From the NCBI GenBank assembly GCA_029378245.1, contig JARKIF010000029.1, positions 310,001 through 374,000 on the forward strand: 64,000 bases of DNA, read 5' to 3'. The notes beneath the pieces are model-generated. The model saw only the letters and a list, made by a program, of their open reading frames with translations. It was not told the DNA's origin and did no database searches. Origin of the DNA: Roridomyces roridus. Its lineage: Eukaryota; Basidiomycota; Agaricomycetes; Agaricales; Mycenaceae. Shown piece by piece: positions 23,895-35,690 of this stretch (within the stretch, counting starts at the first letter, position 1; every line of letters begins with the position of its first letter). Position numbers and translations under genes: made by a program.

Positions 23895-25316
23895 ATGGAC
23901 CGCATCCACGATGTCGACCTCCCCACCGAGCTCTGGCAGGAGATCCTCTCTTTCTGCACATCCCCAGAGATTGCCGCCCTCGCACTCGTCTCGCAGCGCT
24001 TCCGCGCTATCTCCCGGCCCCTTCTCTTCAGGTCCTGTACCTTCCGGATGCGCCGTCACGACAAGAACCGCAATTGTCACCAACGCCTACGACTTCGGCT
24101 GGATTTCTTGACTTCCCCGGAGATCGCGCCTCTTCTACAGGATTGCGTTATACAGGGCTGCCGGAGATCCAAGCCCGAGTGGATTGCCACGATCTGCGCC
24201 AATCTGCCGCTATTCCCAAGTCTCAGACGCTTGGATATTCGGTATCTCTCCATCTCATCTGCGACAGTCTCTGCTCTCTCCAACCTTACATGTCAATCCT
24301 CACTGCTGTCACTTTCTTTGGTGCGCTGTGGAGCCGGAATCGCTTTACCTTCTGGATGGGAAAAGCACCAAGGCTCCATATCTGTGGAATCTTTCACATC
24401 GCGCCAATACGAATCCGCTCAGGGGGTTGACCGTTGGCGCTTTGACTTGACATCCCTCAACATCGCTGCATTGCGCCACCTGGACCTGGGCAGCCGCGAT
24501 TCGACGAAATGGCTCGTGATGGGTTTCAGCCCGCGCACAGGCACTCGTTTCCCGAACGTCGAGACGCTGCATCTCCACGTCCGCGGGCTAGACGACGTGC
24601 CAGAGTCCAACCTCATCTCCACCCTCGCGTGCTTCCCATCCGTGCGCACCCTCGACATCCGCGCTCCGCACAACTACGACCGATCCCGGCAGGCGATGCA
24701 CGGGCCCATCGGACTTCCCATGGACCACCTCCCCGCTCTCCAATCCTTCCACGGCCCAGCGAGGCAGGTCGTCTCGTACTGCCGTGGTCGCCCATCGGTT
24801 AGGCATCTAAAACTCTACGGCCTCCGCGTTTCGCAGACTTGCAAAGTCGCGGAACTCTCGCCCCTGCTGTTTGGCATGGGGTCCACCAGTACTTGCGCGC
24901 AGATCGTGTCCATTGACCTGCGCATTGCGATGTTCGTCGAGACGATCACGAGTCACATGGCGCGGATCTTCCCTTCGCTGCGTGCGTTGCGGATGGTCGT
25001 ACCGCGGACGGGTGTACCTGGGGTGGTCTATGATTTTCAGCGGATACTCGACTCGATGGAGGCGTTGATTCTATCGCCTGCGCTTGAGGTGCTGTTCCTG
25101 GCGTTTCGGTACGATGTCGACGTCAACCCGTGGGCTCACCCAAACACGTCGCGGTTCGCCAAGATGGAGGAGGCGGTGAGACAGCTGGCGAGCCGATTCC
25201 CCGCCCTCGAACACATTTGCGTGTGCTGTGATCTAGGGGCGCGGGCTGCTGGGAAACGGACACGGATGTGGCGTTGGAGCCGGGGCCTGAGGGAGGAAAT
25301 GGTCTGGGCGAGATGA
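23895..25316 (+). CDS. F-box and leucine-rich protein
   Basis: Intronless frame of 473 residues beginning at the ATG before the F-box (VDLPTELWQEILSF, then ALALVSQRFRAISRPLLF). The rest is a leucine-rich solenoid-like region (RRLDIRYLSI, RHLDLGSRD, VRTLDIRAP, LRALRMVVP). Such proteins are the substrate-recognition arm of SCF ubiquitin ligases and form a large, fast-evolving family in Agaricomycetes. The frame is open upstream to 23721, so an earlier start is possible, but the F-box position argues for 23895. The last ~25 residues (arginine/tryptophan-rich) look atypical, and another frame continues to 25474, so a 3' frameshift or missed intron is possible. Confidence 0.75.
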   Translation: MDRIHDVDLPTELWQEILSFCTSPEIAALALVSQRFRAISRPLLFRSCTFRMRRHDKNRNCHQRLRLRLDFLTSPEIAPLLQDCVIQGCRRSKPEWIATICANLPLFPSLRRLDIRYLSISSATVSALSNLTCQSSLLSLSLVRCGAGIALPSGWEKHQGSISVESFTSRQYESAQGVDRWRFDLTSLNIAALRHLDLGSRDSTKWLVMGFSPRTGTRFPNVETLHLHVRGLDDVPESNLISTLACFPSVRTLDIRAPHNYDRSRQAMHGPIGLPMDHLPALQSFHGPARQVVSYCRGRPSVRHLKLYGLRVSQTCKVAELSPLLFGMGSTSTCAQIVSIDLRIAMFVETITSHMARIFPSLRALRMVVPRTGVPGVVYDFQRILDSMEALILSPALEVLFLAFRYDVDVNPWAHPNTSRFAKMEEAVRQLASRFPALEHICVCCDLGARAAGKRTRMWRWSRGLREEMVWAR

Positions 25317-25740
25317 CCAAGCTCAATGTGAGGTTCATGGGCTTGGGGTGCATTGATGTCCCAGAGCCCGATGTTGGGAAGAAGGTTAGGACGGCAGATC
25401 GGCTTGTGAGAGAGGGCGAGGCAATTGTGGAAGGGATTGAAGACGATTGGAACGATCTTATACAAGGATTGTAGGGACACAGGAAATGTATTTATCACAC
25501 GGCCTGTCCCTTGGTGGGTCCTTGATTCAACCACCAGCTACTTGAGCTCGCAACCCCGCAGAGTTCATATCGTACAGCAGAATTCCTCCCACCACTTCAG
25601 ACGTTTCAACTGTTCCGTCCACTTCCACCCAAAACAACCAGCTGACTGAGGGATATTTGCTCCACTGCCACTGCCACTGCCAGCAAGGCTGACTGTCGAG
25701 CCGTTTCGTCGAGCTGCGTCGGGTTTGGTCGACATGGGTG

Positions 25741-27823
25741 CTATAGGTCCGGGCTGTAGCCGCCGTACACTCGTGATGTCTTCTTCAATGTCCGAACATC
25801 CGAAAGCCCAGACTCTGGCGGCTTGGTATACAACGCAGAATTCGAAGAGTCAAGCGACACGCCCGCAGTTTCTCCTCCAGCCTCGAGTGGCGCCGGAGGA
25901 TCACTCAACGGCACATACGCTATCATATTCTGGATCGTGTCGTGAATCCGCGTCACCGCTGGCCGTTGTTGAGGATCGGAGGCCCAGCATTGTTCTGTCA
26001 GCTCCCAGAGCTCATCGGGGATTACACGCCCGTCGTCGGGATGCGGACGCTGTGGCCGTGCCCCACGTCGTACGACGAGGTCCACAAGATCCGCGTATGG
26101 AACTGAAAATAAAGGGATATCACCAGTGTATAGCTGCATAACTATAAATCAAAACTCAGCGCAAAATTCCTTGGACGCTCTGACCTCGTACACCGTCATG
26201 CCGAACGCATATACATCGGAGGATGGCCGGTGTCGGAAGCCGCCAAAAAGTTCAGGAGCCATCCAATTACGGCTGCCGTGAACCATCTGTGCAGGTTCCG
26301 AGCTACCTGTACGCGCGGACGTGTCTGCCTTGAGGCGCGCCAGACCGAAATCGCACAGTAACGCGCGTCCAGAGTTTTCAACCAGAACATTTATCTGCGG
26401 GCGTCGAAAGATTATTTACTTAAGACCGAACTGAGCAGATGCGGGTCCGGACAAGAACTCACGCCTTTGAGGTCGCCGTGGCAAATCTTGCGGGAGTGGA
26501 GGTATTCAAGACCAAGGGAAATGTCTCGCAGCTACGCCGTTGAAAGTGGGTCAAAGGTATAATATCAATTGAACATACGTACGATGTAAAGTGGCTCAAA
26601 CGTAGTAGGCTGGGCCCTCAAGTATTCTTTGGCGTTGTAGGGGAAATACGGCATCACGATGAAAGGCTTGTCGTCCATTGTGTTTGCCCCAAGGAACTGG
26701 ACGATGTTGGGATGTCGCAGCGTAGACCAGATCTATCAAAGTCAGGCTGGTTATTCCAAGGCGATAGCCGATTCGCTTGCATCTATTTCGGCTCGGAGGG
26801 CCTGTGATTGAACATTAAAGACCGTATGAATTGGGCAGTGGACCAGGCTTACTGCAGAGCTCGGCTTCATCCCAACCTCATTGTGTAGGACTTTGATGGC
26901 GACCTCCGTCCGATTCCATGCTCCGCGGTATACTGTTCCACTGCAATGAAGTCCTCAGCACAGTACTTTCTGAAGATACCGTCAACTCACAATCCTCCTG
27001 CACCGATTTGTTCCTCCACGTCGTACTCGACTTCAAACGAGGCTATCATCCAGTCCTCCACCTTGACCTGCTTTCCGCTTCTGGACGTCAGATATTCGAG
27101 GGCGTGGGTGTAGAACTGTTGTTCTGCCCGATTGACACTCTGCTTGTTGAGCTGCTTCTGGATGGAGACCATCATGGCGATCGTGTTATTCTGATTGATT
27201 TCTGTGGACATCGTAAAATGAAGAAACCTGTCAGTGCTCACTCACCGAGCGTACGAAATAGCTTGGTATGGTTCTTCTCCAGGGTGCTGAGATATGCATG
27301 TAATACTTCGGTATCTCGGGTTTGGGCGCTTTTACTCTCAGCGAGCATCATTTGCACACTGCGAAGTGAGACAATCTGAGAGTATAATCAGCTTGCAGGG
27401 GAGATGATCAGGAGAGATCAAACCTGGAACGCAGCGGTGGCCATCCCAATTCGTCGATAGAAGGATTCCACTTTGGCGGATCGTGCATCTTGCTGCAAAA
27501 GCAGTTTCAAAAATCCGGTATCTTGTTCTGTCTCGATGAAGCGATGAATATCGCGCAGCAGTCTACAGTGAGATGTCAGCCCCGAACGGAGAGGAGAAGA
27601 TCCATGTCGTGTACGTTTCTAGATCTGCCAGGGCCTTCGTGCAGCGATCCGGTAGCAGTCGTGACTCGATGAGTTCAGAATTTAGCGTCGTTAGAAGGTC
27701 AGTGACCGAGGAGGAAAGCAGCGTTAGTTGCTCCTTGCTCGTCTTGATGGACTCGACGGTGGAGTGTATGAATTTGAGAATGGTGTACGCGGTGCGGAGG
27801 ACGGTCACGACATCGACGACCAT
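25741..27823 (-). CDS. MLKL-like helical domain fused to a TKL-type protein kinase
   Basis: Ten exons, all phase-consistent: 27823-27615, 27562-27424, 27375-27246, 27201-26991, 26940-26853, 26801-26781, 26732-26583, 26531-26463, 26394-26185, 26133-25741; 539 residues. Residues 1-160 form a predicted helical bundle resembling the MLKL N-terminal/adaptor region found in many mushroom kinases (ALADLETLLRDIHRFIETEQ). The kinase follows: glycine loop IGAGGFGTVYRG, VAIKVL lysine, catalytic loop HGDLKGINVLV (HGD instead of HRD), CDFGLARL, and GSRNWMAPELFGG. Key residues are present, so it is probably active. Exon 6 is only 21 nt and is followed by a GC donor (GCAAGC). The C-terminal tail is Ser/Pro-rich. 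In animals MLKL executes necroptosis; a similar role here is inference. Confidence 0.8.
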
Positions 27824-28099
27824 GGTTCAGTGAGTCAGGGTAGAGGTAGAGAGAGGTAGAGGCCAAGACGCCTGGATACGAGACGTCGGAAGAAGATCTA
27901 TCAGAAGCCCCGGCAAGTATAGAGCGATGGTCTCACGCCGGCACCAGCCAGTCCGAATGCTGTGCTGAAAGGTCTACTGAGCGGTTTTTAACCGAGTTTC
28001 ATTTGGGTCTCCGTTGTACATGCGGAGTGGCCAATCTGACGGATTCTGACCGCCAAGGCTTGAAAACATTGAATCGTCCGAGGCGCCGGTGGGTGCAAT

Positions 28100-28554
28100 C
28101 AAGGGGGCATCGGGATCGGAATTTCGGATATAGGGTCGAAAAGTTTTTTTCGACCCTGGCTGGACCCCCCCCCCCCCCCTCCCCTCCTATATAAGGCAGA
28201 TCATTCCCACGATCATGTGATTTACCGGCGGTCCGAGCAATCCGCGGCTCCCAACCATATGAAAAATATGTATTACAAACTTATTAGAGGACCCCAGTGT
28301 CAATTAGACCCATCTCATGTGTACTTGAGCAATGATACACTTGTTGTCTGTGGCAATGTCTTGTGAGAGTCGATGAGACTGGCAGCTGTATTATGTAATA
28401 TATCAGTCCCGATTTGGAAATTTCAATCAAGAGTGTCCAATATGCTCCAAAACACATTTACTAATATACATATAGAAATTTTTTTCGAGCCCTCTCGGGA
28501 CCCCCCCCCCCCCCCCCTCCCCCGGTACGAAATTTCGATCCCGGTACCCCCTTG
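28100..28554. mobile_element. hAT-type MITE, 455 bp
   Basis: A perfect 8-bp target duplication GGTGCAAT flanks the element (28092-28099 and 28555-28562). The ends are 27-bp inverted repeats beginning CAAGGGGG with 24 of 27 matching. Just inside lie T-runs, CGACCC/CGAGCC and two C15-18 tracts (near 28166-28180 and 28501-28517). No coding capacity. Target size fits hAT. Confidence 0.85.
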
Positions 28555-28562
28555 GGTGCAAT

Positions 28563-29184
28563 CTTGGCGAGTTTGCAGATGATCAGTGCACGAGAGTGAT
28601 AGGAACAGGCCCATGGCCCATGTCAGGAGAGACGGCGGAGAATTCAAGTTGCAAAAAGAAGCGGAAAAGGGAAAAAAGAGGAGAGAACTGTAATATACCT
28701 CTTGTACCTCTGTCCAATTTCTCATGGATTTATCTGGAAGCTCCGGGACAGCGTGGAGACCATATGAATATATTTCGTAACTTGAATCCCTAGCGACGCC
28801 ATTGATGTTCCGTGACGGCCGAGTTCCATGCTCTTTCGGAGGAAGCTCCTCATTGAGACTAAGGAGCCAATGAGAATTCAAGATAAAACACTATCTACAA
28901 TCTCAATCGTGTTGGCATCATTTGGTGCCTGGCATCCATATATATATCTCCGCATCTCGGTTGCTGTCACGGTGGGAGGTGTGTGTGAATCAGGTCAAAG
29001 CCGTGCCCAGCACCCCCGGCGCGAATTCGCGTGCGGGGATCTGCACACGGCTCCTCTGGCTGATCATCTCACCCTCTCCCGTGTTCTTCCATCCAACCCC
29101 TGCCGACCTCTTCCAATTCTGCCCAATACATACTTCTCAAAATCAAATAATCATTGAATTCAATCTCAAAGCTAAATCTACAGA
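28563..29184. other. Intergenic
   Basis: No gene is supported between the MITE and the 3' end of the large minus-strand gene. The sequence is AT-rich, with one TATATATAT stretch near 28940. Confidence 0.5.
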
Positions 29185-32100
29185 CTATGACTGTGCGTCT
29201 CTTGCCGCTATCTTCCGCAGAACTGTTTCCTCCTCCCATTTTACCCTCTCATTCGCTCCGAGGGGAGGATGCTGGCATTTACAGTACTTACGATTACCTT
29301 TCCCGGGGCAGATCCATCGGCGTTCGCAAAGTGCTTTGATGCAGACAGCACAGCGATCTGGCTTTGATTGCTTCTGAACCTGCAATGGCCGGGAACTGGG
29401 GAATGTTGTCTGTTGCAATTGACGAGAGCCAGGCAATATTGTCTGGTAGTATGTCCGCCGTGAAACGTTCGACTCCATTGGTGATGCCGTGGCTGGGAAC
29501 ATTTGTTGCTCCGGTGGGGGTGGTGGAGGAGCCCCGTCGACGAGGACAAAATTGGTGGGTGTCGAAACCGACTGCTCATTTTGGTCAGGTTCGTAGACGG
29601 CGGAAGGTACACCTTCTGTGAGGGGTTCCAAACCATCAAATGCAGTGGGATCGTGAGTACCTATTTCATTCTCAGAATAAAAAATCACAGAGCTTGAAAT
29701 TTTGCTTACCGTTCACGGCCAGGTCAGTTTCACCATCGGGCTCAGGCAGAGGCAGAGCATCAGGCCCAACCGCCACATTGTTCTTTGAGGTGAGTAGCTC
29801 CAGCAGTGGTTGTCGAGCTACAAAGTTTTGACCCTCGGCCAACGTAGAGCGTTCCAAGGACCATGCTATGGTCTTCTTGTGGTGTGCTTCCAACTGCTGT
29901 GGTAACTTGTAGTACATCCGCTGGTTGGAATCAATGATTTGGGTGGACTGCAAGTTGGTCATTTCGTTCCAGGATTTGGCCATCTTTTCAAAGTCGATAT
30001 CCTTCCACTGCTCACTCGGCGAGTGTGGAGTCCCCTTGCGCCGGAAGTGGATATTGTTGATCAACTGCTTGAATGTGATATACTCCTTGTGTGTATGCAC
30101 CGGGAGAACAGGTGTGAGTGTCAATTGGCGCAGTTGCAGGTATCGATACCGGTTAGTCGGCTTGGTGCAAAGACGGGTGAGTGTGTGAGTAGGTGTATCA
30201 CGATGATGGGGAAGTCCAGCTATTGCCGGGCGGGGAAGTGTGGTCATGGACAGTGACTGGGCCAGAGAGAGGGAAATTGGGAGGATGCCAATGGTTTCCG
30301 ATGCTGCAATCCGGGTTGAAAGCACTCGGGGCATCGGGAAGGAAGGTCTGCAGCCAACTTCCACCGCAAGTTCAACTATCTCGTCACGAACCCATAAATC
30401 ATAATGCCCTTGGAATGTCTTTCCTGTCCGATTTTTGTACCCAACCTTGAACCACTGAGCACAATGACATCAAGAGCAAATAAGTACTGACCCGTTGATT
30501 GCGGCGCAAAATCCAGTTGACAAGTACACACTCCGCCAGTTCAGGTGAGGCTCGGAGAGAACCAAACACTCGGCGGATGGCCATGTGAAAGCCACCCTCC
30601 ACAGAATTGGTGCCTCGAACTGTGCGGTAAAGCAACAGTCCATCACGGTCTCGTCCAATAACATAGTAAAGTGAATACCCAGGAGGATCAGATAGATATC
30701 CAGATCGTGCCGTCTCGAGGAGGTGTTTACACATCTCTGCAGCCTCCTTCGAGAAAAAGGGCGGGTCGCCTTCAAATCCAAAATAAGCCTTGAACAGGAT
30801 TTGTAGGCGGTGAACCAGAATGCGGCGTGGAGGGATATATCGACGGACACGGCGATTAAGGGCGTCAGTTTTAGCACGGCTGGCGTATGCCCAGCTCACG
30901 CCTTTTGCGGCAAGAACTCCTTGAACTGCTTGCAAATCTGATTTGTCCCGAATAAAAATTGCTTCACTGAAATCGTGGCAGAATGCTTTGAAAGTCGGAT
31001 GCTTTTTGGATAGTAGGCGAATGAGGCGATCCATGTAGTGGAAAGCATCATCCAAAACACGAGTCGGAAGTCGATCCCCTTGCTCTTGAACAGTGGTGAT
31101 TGTGAGATCAAGCTCCGAGAAGATATCGGCCACGGACATATCCTGGAACTCGTCAGCTGATGTACAACATTGAAGAAATCTGTCTGCAAGACTCAGACCT
31201 CGTTGACATTCCACTGAAACATTTGCATAGCCATGTCTGGATATTCAGAAATGTTGTTGGCCTGCAGGAGGGATTCAATATAAATGAAGTAGCAGGATAC
31301 AAGGTGCTTACAGTGTCCGAGTCCGAGTCAGAATCATCAGATTCTGCACCCAGATCAACATCTACAACTGTTGGCTCCCATTGAGAAAATTGAGGATCAA
31401 CAATGAATTCAGCATCTTCATCGTAGCAAGGTTGAGATGCAGGAGTTCCCATATTATAGCCCAGTGGAGAATTGCTGAAGGCGGAGACATTGTTGCGGGA
31501 GCGGAGTTGAGAAGTGCTAACGACAGCGCGACCCCCATTTTGAAAGATCCACTCGACAGTTTGCTTGTGAAGTGAGAGGATAGATCCACCATCCAAGACC
31601 TGCCTGACATTCAAACAAAGTTGAAACCAAGATAGTGAAGAGACTTACTTTTGTGATTTTCACAAGGGAACGAGTTGTGCTGACGTTGATTTGCTTTGTG
31701 TGGCCGTCTGAGTCCATGACAGCATCAATATGCCCAGGATGTCCTCGGACAATGAGGGCCTCAGCTACAGGCTTGCAACCGAGCACCATCATGACCGGTT
31801 GGCCATGTGAGGAAGCCTGCTCTGCAGACAATGGTAACCCAACTGATGCCCGAGAGAAGAGATCAGCACCAATTTGCCATTGGCAATCAATATGGCGATA
31901 AAGGTATGGGAGTGCATCTGGTGCTGTCGGATGGGGATAAATCTCCTCAGAAAAGGCCTTCTTGAGGACTACTCCAGCAAGAGTGTGGAGAGAGGCAGTA
32001 GGGTCAGTGACGGCACCTTTGAGTTTGGCGTAGGCACCCAGTTCAAAAAATGGTGGATTCCGAGAAGACAGAAGCTGTGTCAGTAAAGTCAAGTCGAAGA

Positions 32101-34324
32101 CTTTGGCGAGAATCTCCAAAGTATGGCGGATTCCGACTCCAAATTTGATAATACTTGAATTGGTGAGAATGGCGCGAAGGGATGGGAGAAGATGACTAGG
32201 TGATGTGAGAGCTGAAACCTTGAGGTAGAATAAGTTTAGGATGCATGCACTGAAATTACATACATTGAATATGTAGATGCCAAATCGTGTCCGGAGCTGG
32301 ATAATTTGGAGTTGAGGACGACCATCTGGATTGCGTGGAGGTTCGGCAACAATACTCAGAGCTACAAGATGGACATCATCGGGTTGAGAGCCCATTTGGA
32401 ACTGGCGGATAATTGTGTTTGCCAACTCCTCCATCTTCATCGAGTCCGATGAGGTCTCCACAGGAATATCCAGCACCCGGGAAAATGCAGGGAGGTCAGT
32501 CCACACAGTTACAGGATGAACTGCACTGGTCAGACTGACATTGAGTCGTTCATGGAATTTGCGTTCCGCTGGAATCAAGCATAAGCATAAAACTGAAACT
32601 GGGAAATTAAAATGAATCTTACACTGTGGTGCATCAACATAAATTATTTGGGTGGGTGGATGGTTGGCGGCGCTCAGACCATCTTGAGTATTCTGCCACA
32701 TTTCCTCAACAAAGTCGAGAGCTTTAGTCATGGTGAGGGAATGACAGCGTGTCTGCTCCCACTCATTCAAGACGGTGTAGGCAGCCATGAAAATACGCTC
32801 GCCCTTGACGCCACCAGTGTATTTCAAAAACTGGAACAAGAGGATAGTCAGCGAGGACACCATTAAAAAGTATTTGCATCTTACGTCAAATGTATGGTCA
32901 GCCTTTGCAATCGTGAGAGGGAGACTTGCAATATATCGGTCAACATAGACTCGATGTGCGATCATGAAGTCGGTGAAGGTTCCCTTGAGATATGACACGG
33001 AGGGGAGTGACCCAGCATAGCCAGCTCTGTCATCAAAGGTAGAGAAAGGCTTGACATCCCGCACACCAAAAAAATCAGCAGCGGCAAGATACATCAGTTC
33101 AGACTCGGCGTGCTGCCGGTGCTGGACTTCAGATATCAGCTCTGCGAAAGGTGCGGGGCCAAACCGCGTGGCAAATGTGTTTCGCATTTGCCACATGAGC
33201 GTCTTTGATATGGCTGCACGAGTGGTTATATAGGCTGTATGATGTATAAGCTCCTTGGGCAGCAGCAATAAAATGGTTGTACCCGGGAATGCAACCTGCA
33301 GAAACCTAGGTAGCTGTGCCAGAATGATGGGATCAGTCCCTCGAAAATGTAGTCCACACCCAGGATCATTGTTTCGTCGGTGATCACACAGAAAGCGGTT
33401 GGTGAGGAGAAAATAGTCATTAGGCATAGACCTGACCCGACGAGCAATAGGATTATCATTGAAGCCTGAATATATAAGCTGATATGAACACAGTACAAAA
33501 TCTAGCACTCACCATTGCGGGAAAGGTGTTTGCCGCAGGTGCACTTGAAGATATCGGGTGCACCGGGAAGAAGATGAGGTAGCCAGATACAAACATCACG
33601 GGCATAGAGTGGATCTTCAGGGTGAGTGTCGCCACCCAGCCGAATGAAGCTATTGCGGAGGGCAAAAATGGGATGGGGAGGCCGATCAAATAAATCACCG
33701 TGCCTGTAGCATAAGGGGTTCCCATGCTGCTTAATCTCCTTCCCAATGCGCTCCTTGACAGAGGAAAGATAGCGCAAAGTTGATGAGCTGGGATCTGGCT
33801 CGTCGTCTTCAGAGTTGCTATCGACTGGATTGGACTCGGAGACTTCATCGAGAAGACTGTCATCGACGCGAATGTCCCCGCGGGCAATATCACCATGCTC
33901 GTCATTCTCTGAGATGAATTTGAGCTGGTCGTGGATCTGCTCAAGATTGGCTGAGGTCAAAGCTAGAGAGGTATGGTAATTGAGTACTTTCTTTATTGAA
34001 AAAAAAGCACATACCAGGATCCGAGGCTCCACTGACACCACCCAAGTCAGACTGAGTCTGTATGACTGAGTCCGGGTTGGATGCAGACCAAAAGGAAGGC
34101 GGAGGTGGATCATTGTCTGGGACCGGCCGTGTTGATCTACGTTGCTGGAAAATTGGGGCTATTGGGTGTGGTGGTGCTGGTGCATGTGACACGGATTGAG
34201 ACTGCCTGGACACCGAGCTGGGGGCGGGTGGAGGCGGGTGTGGTTGGTTGGCACTTTTTGGCTTTCTTCCAGCACCGGTGCGGGCTCCGCCGTGCGTTCC
34301 GCGGGGCTTCTCAGCGGGTGGCAT
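29185..34324 (-). CDS. Large mushroom-specific protein with exonuclease-like fold (DUF6729-like)
   Basis: Eleven exons, all phase-consistent: 34324-34015, 33962-33513, 33465-32885, 32830-32623, 32568-32264, 32218-31649, 31599-31312, 31261-31199, 31142-30492, 30445-29710, 29660-29185; 1545 residues. Order: an AT-hook-like basic N-terminus (GARTGAGRKPKS), a Cys-containing block (CTCGKHLSRNG, FLCDHRRNNDPGCGLHF) recalling the family I know as DUF6729, a 3'-5' exonuclease-like region (LQIIQLRTRFGIYIF, IIKFGVGIRHTLEIL), a conserved RGTNSVEGGFHMAIRRVFGS block, HYDLWVRDEIVELAVEVG, and a C-terminal zinc-knuckle-like CAVC...CICPGK-type cluster. The acidic residues expected in the exonuclease motifs appear replaced. 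The family recurs in mushroom genomes and may be transposon-derived; no TIR or TSD was found here. An in-frame ATG at 34411 is an alternative start. Confidence 0.7.
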
Positions 34325-35051
34325 TGGGCTGGGGAGGTGTGCTAATCGAAGAGTGACAGGACTACGTAATCCCAGCATGTGCAAACACAACGGAACGCAC
34401 GGCGCGCTCACGGGGATCCATGGCCGCGGGCATCAAACACGGGAGCTGTCCCCAGCGGCTAAGCGAGACTTGGTCTCTCCTGTCATCGCTAATGAGCCTA
34501 GGAACAGGCCAGGCCGTAGCTGCAACAAGAGATGGTGGGCGTTAGTGAGGACAGAGTGCATGCGGATCTCTTTCCGAATGATGTGACTGTGACTGTTACC
34601 CGAGACTCTCCGAGCTCATCCACCTTCAGAACCTTTTTGCCATTCACGTTGTGCCTTCGCCATCGGACGCCTTGATTCTTGGAAGAACAAATCCTTTTAC
34701 ACCGGCTCGCTTTCTCGGCATTGGGCAACCTTTCGTCGCCCTGCCCAAAATGATGGATCTCGGGCTGCCTCCAGCTTGCTCCAGACTCCAGCCGCCCACC
34801 ATGGCATCCAGAGCAGCAGATAACTTTCGAACACTGTTAGCAAAGCCACCCGAGATGCCACCGACATACCATCATCGGAGCCAGCACGTCGGCGGGAGTT
34901 GCTCTTTTCAAAATGACTGCTCCTTGACTCACATCCTCCATAAATCCTCCGCGCCGCCTGCACTTGGCCTGCACCATGATTGAGAAATTACGACGATGGC
35001 TTGAACGCCGGCCAGACTGAAAGAAAAAAAACTACAAGCACCTATGTGTAG
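34325..35051. other. Intergenic
   Basis: No supported gene. An A8 tract at 35024-35031 reads as T8 on the minus strand, about 20 nt beyond the adjacent tRNA-like module. Confidence 0.45.
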
Positions 35052-35143
35052 GGGGAAGGCTCGAGTCGAACGAGCTCTGTCAGGAAATCTCTATGTTTCC
35101 TCCCGCCGAGTTTCCCCTGATACACACCATGTGCAGCTTCGCT
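35052..35143 (-). ncRNA. tRNA-like module
   Basis: On the minus strand: D-like arm GCA-CATGGTG-TGT, third stem TCAGG/CCTGA (five pairs, a third version of this stem) around a 31-nt loop, T-arm GCTCG-TTCGACT-CGAGC (five pairs, compensated relative to the array copies) and an acceptor pairing at 5 of 7 positions. T8 follows about 20 nt past the 3' end. It lies over 22 kb from the main array but in the same orientation. Confidence 0.55.
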
Positions 35144-35154
35144 TCGCGACGACC

Positions 35155-35690
35155 CGTAGTATTGATCAGTAATTGAGCGAGTTGAAGTAGGCGAGTGTGT
35201 GAATATGTGTTTGTCGACGCCTTTTCCGCTGTCCCAGCTGCAGCTGAGAGTGCGGGATCGAGCGGTCGACGACTTTCTACAGATCTGTGAGGAATACGAA
35301 TACCACCCGCTTGTCGAGGTCGTGGAAATTGTACCTGGAGCCGAACTTCACGAGGCCGGCTACATACGATAAAACCCTTCCCAAAACATCCAGCACTGTC
35401 GCTCCAGGGGCAGAGGCTCGACTCGAACAAGCTGTGGTCAGGTTATTTGACTTTCAACCATGGCATCCCTTCCCTTATGCATGCCGTGTGCAGCTCCGCC
35501 TCGAAATGGCTCCATCCTGAAATAAGCACAGGTCTGGCAGTTGACGATCTCAGAGCAAGGCAGTGGTGCTTCGCAGCGCTAAGATGTGTACTCTACCCCA
35601 TGCAGACTCCACGTAAACCCCCGTTTCCTCAATCTCCGGCCTGCACTGCCTGCCCGCCCTTCGACCCCATCCCTCATGTGCCGCCGAGGA
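35155..35690. repeat. Segmental duplication, copy 1
   Basis: Shares about 400-500 bp of diverged but collinear sequence with 40455-40860. Shared blocks include TGTTTGTCGACGC, GCTGTCCCAGCTGCA, CGACTTTCTACAGATCTG, CGATAAAACCCTTCC, GTGCTTCGCAGCGCTAAGAT and CGTTTCCTCAATCTCCGGCC. This copy contains the complete tRNA-like module at 35409-35500. Confidence 0.75.
35409..35500 (-). ncRNA. tRNA-like module, complete acceptor
   Basis: On the minus strand: acceptor GGCGGAG/CTCTGCC (seven pairs, one G-U), linker CT, D-like arm GCA-CACGGCA-TGC, third stem TAAGG/CCTGA (4 of 5), a long loop, 5-nt variable region and T-arm GCTTG-TTCGAGT-CGAGC (five pairs, one G-U). A T4 run lies about 27 nt downstream. Confidence 0.55.

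Noticed and set aside
25268..25474. Independent small protein after the F-box gene
   Set aside because: It overlaps the F-box frame and could be its frameshifted tail; support is insufficient.
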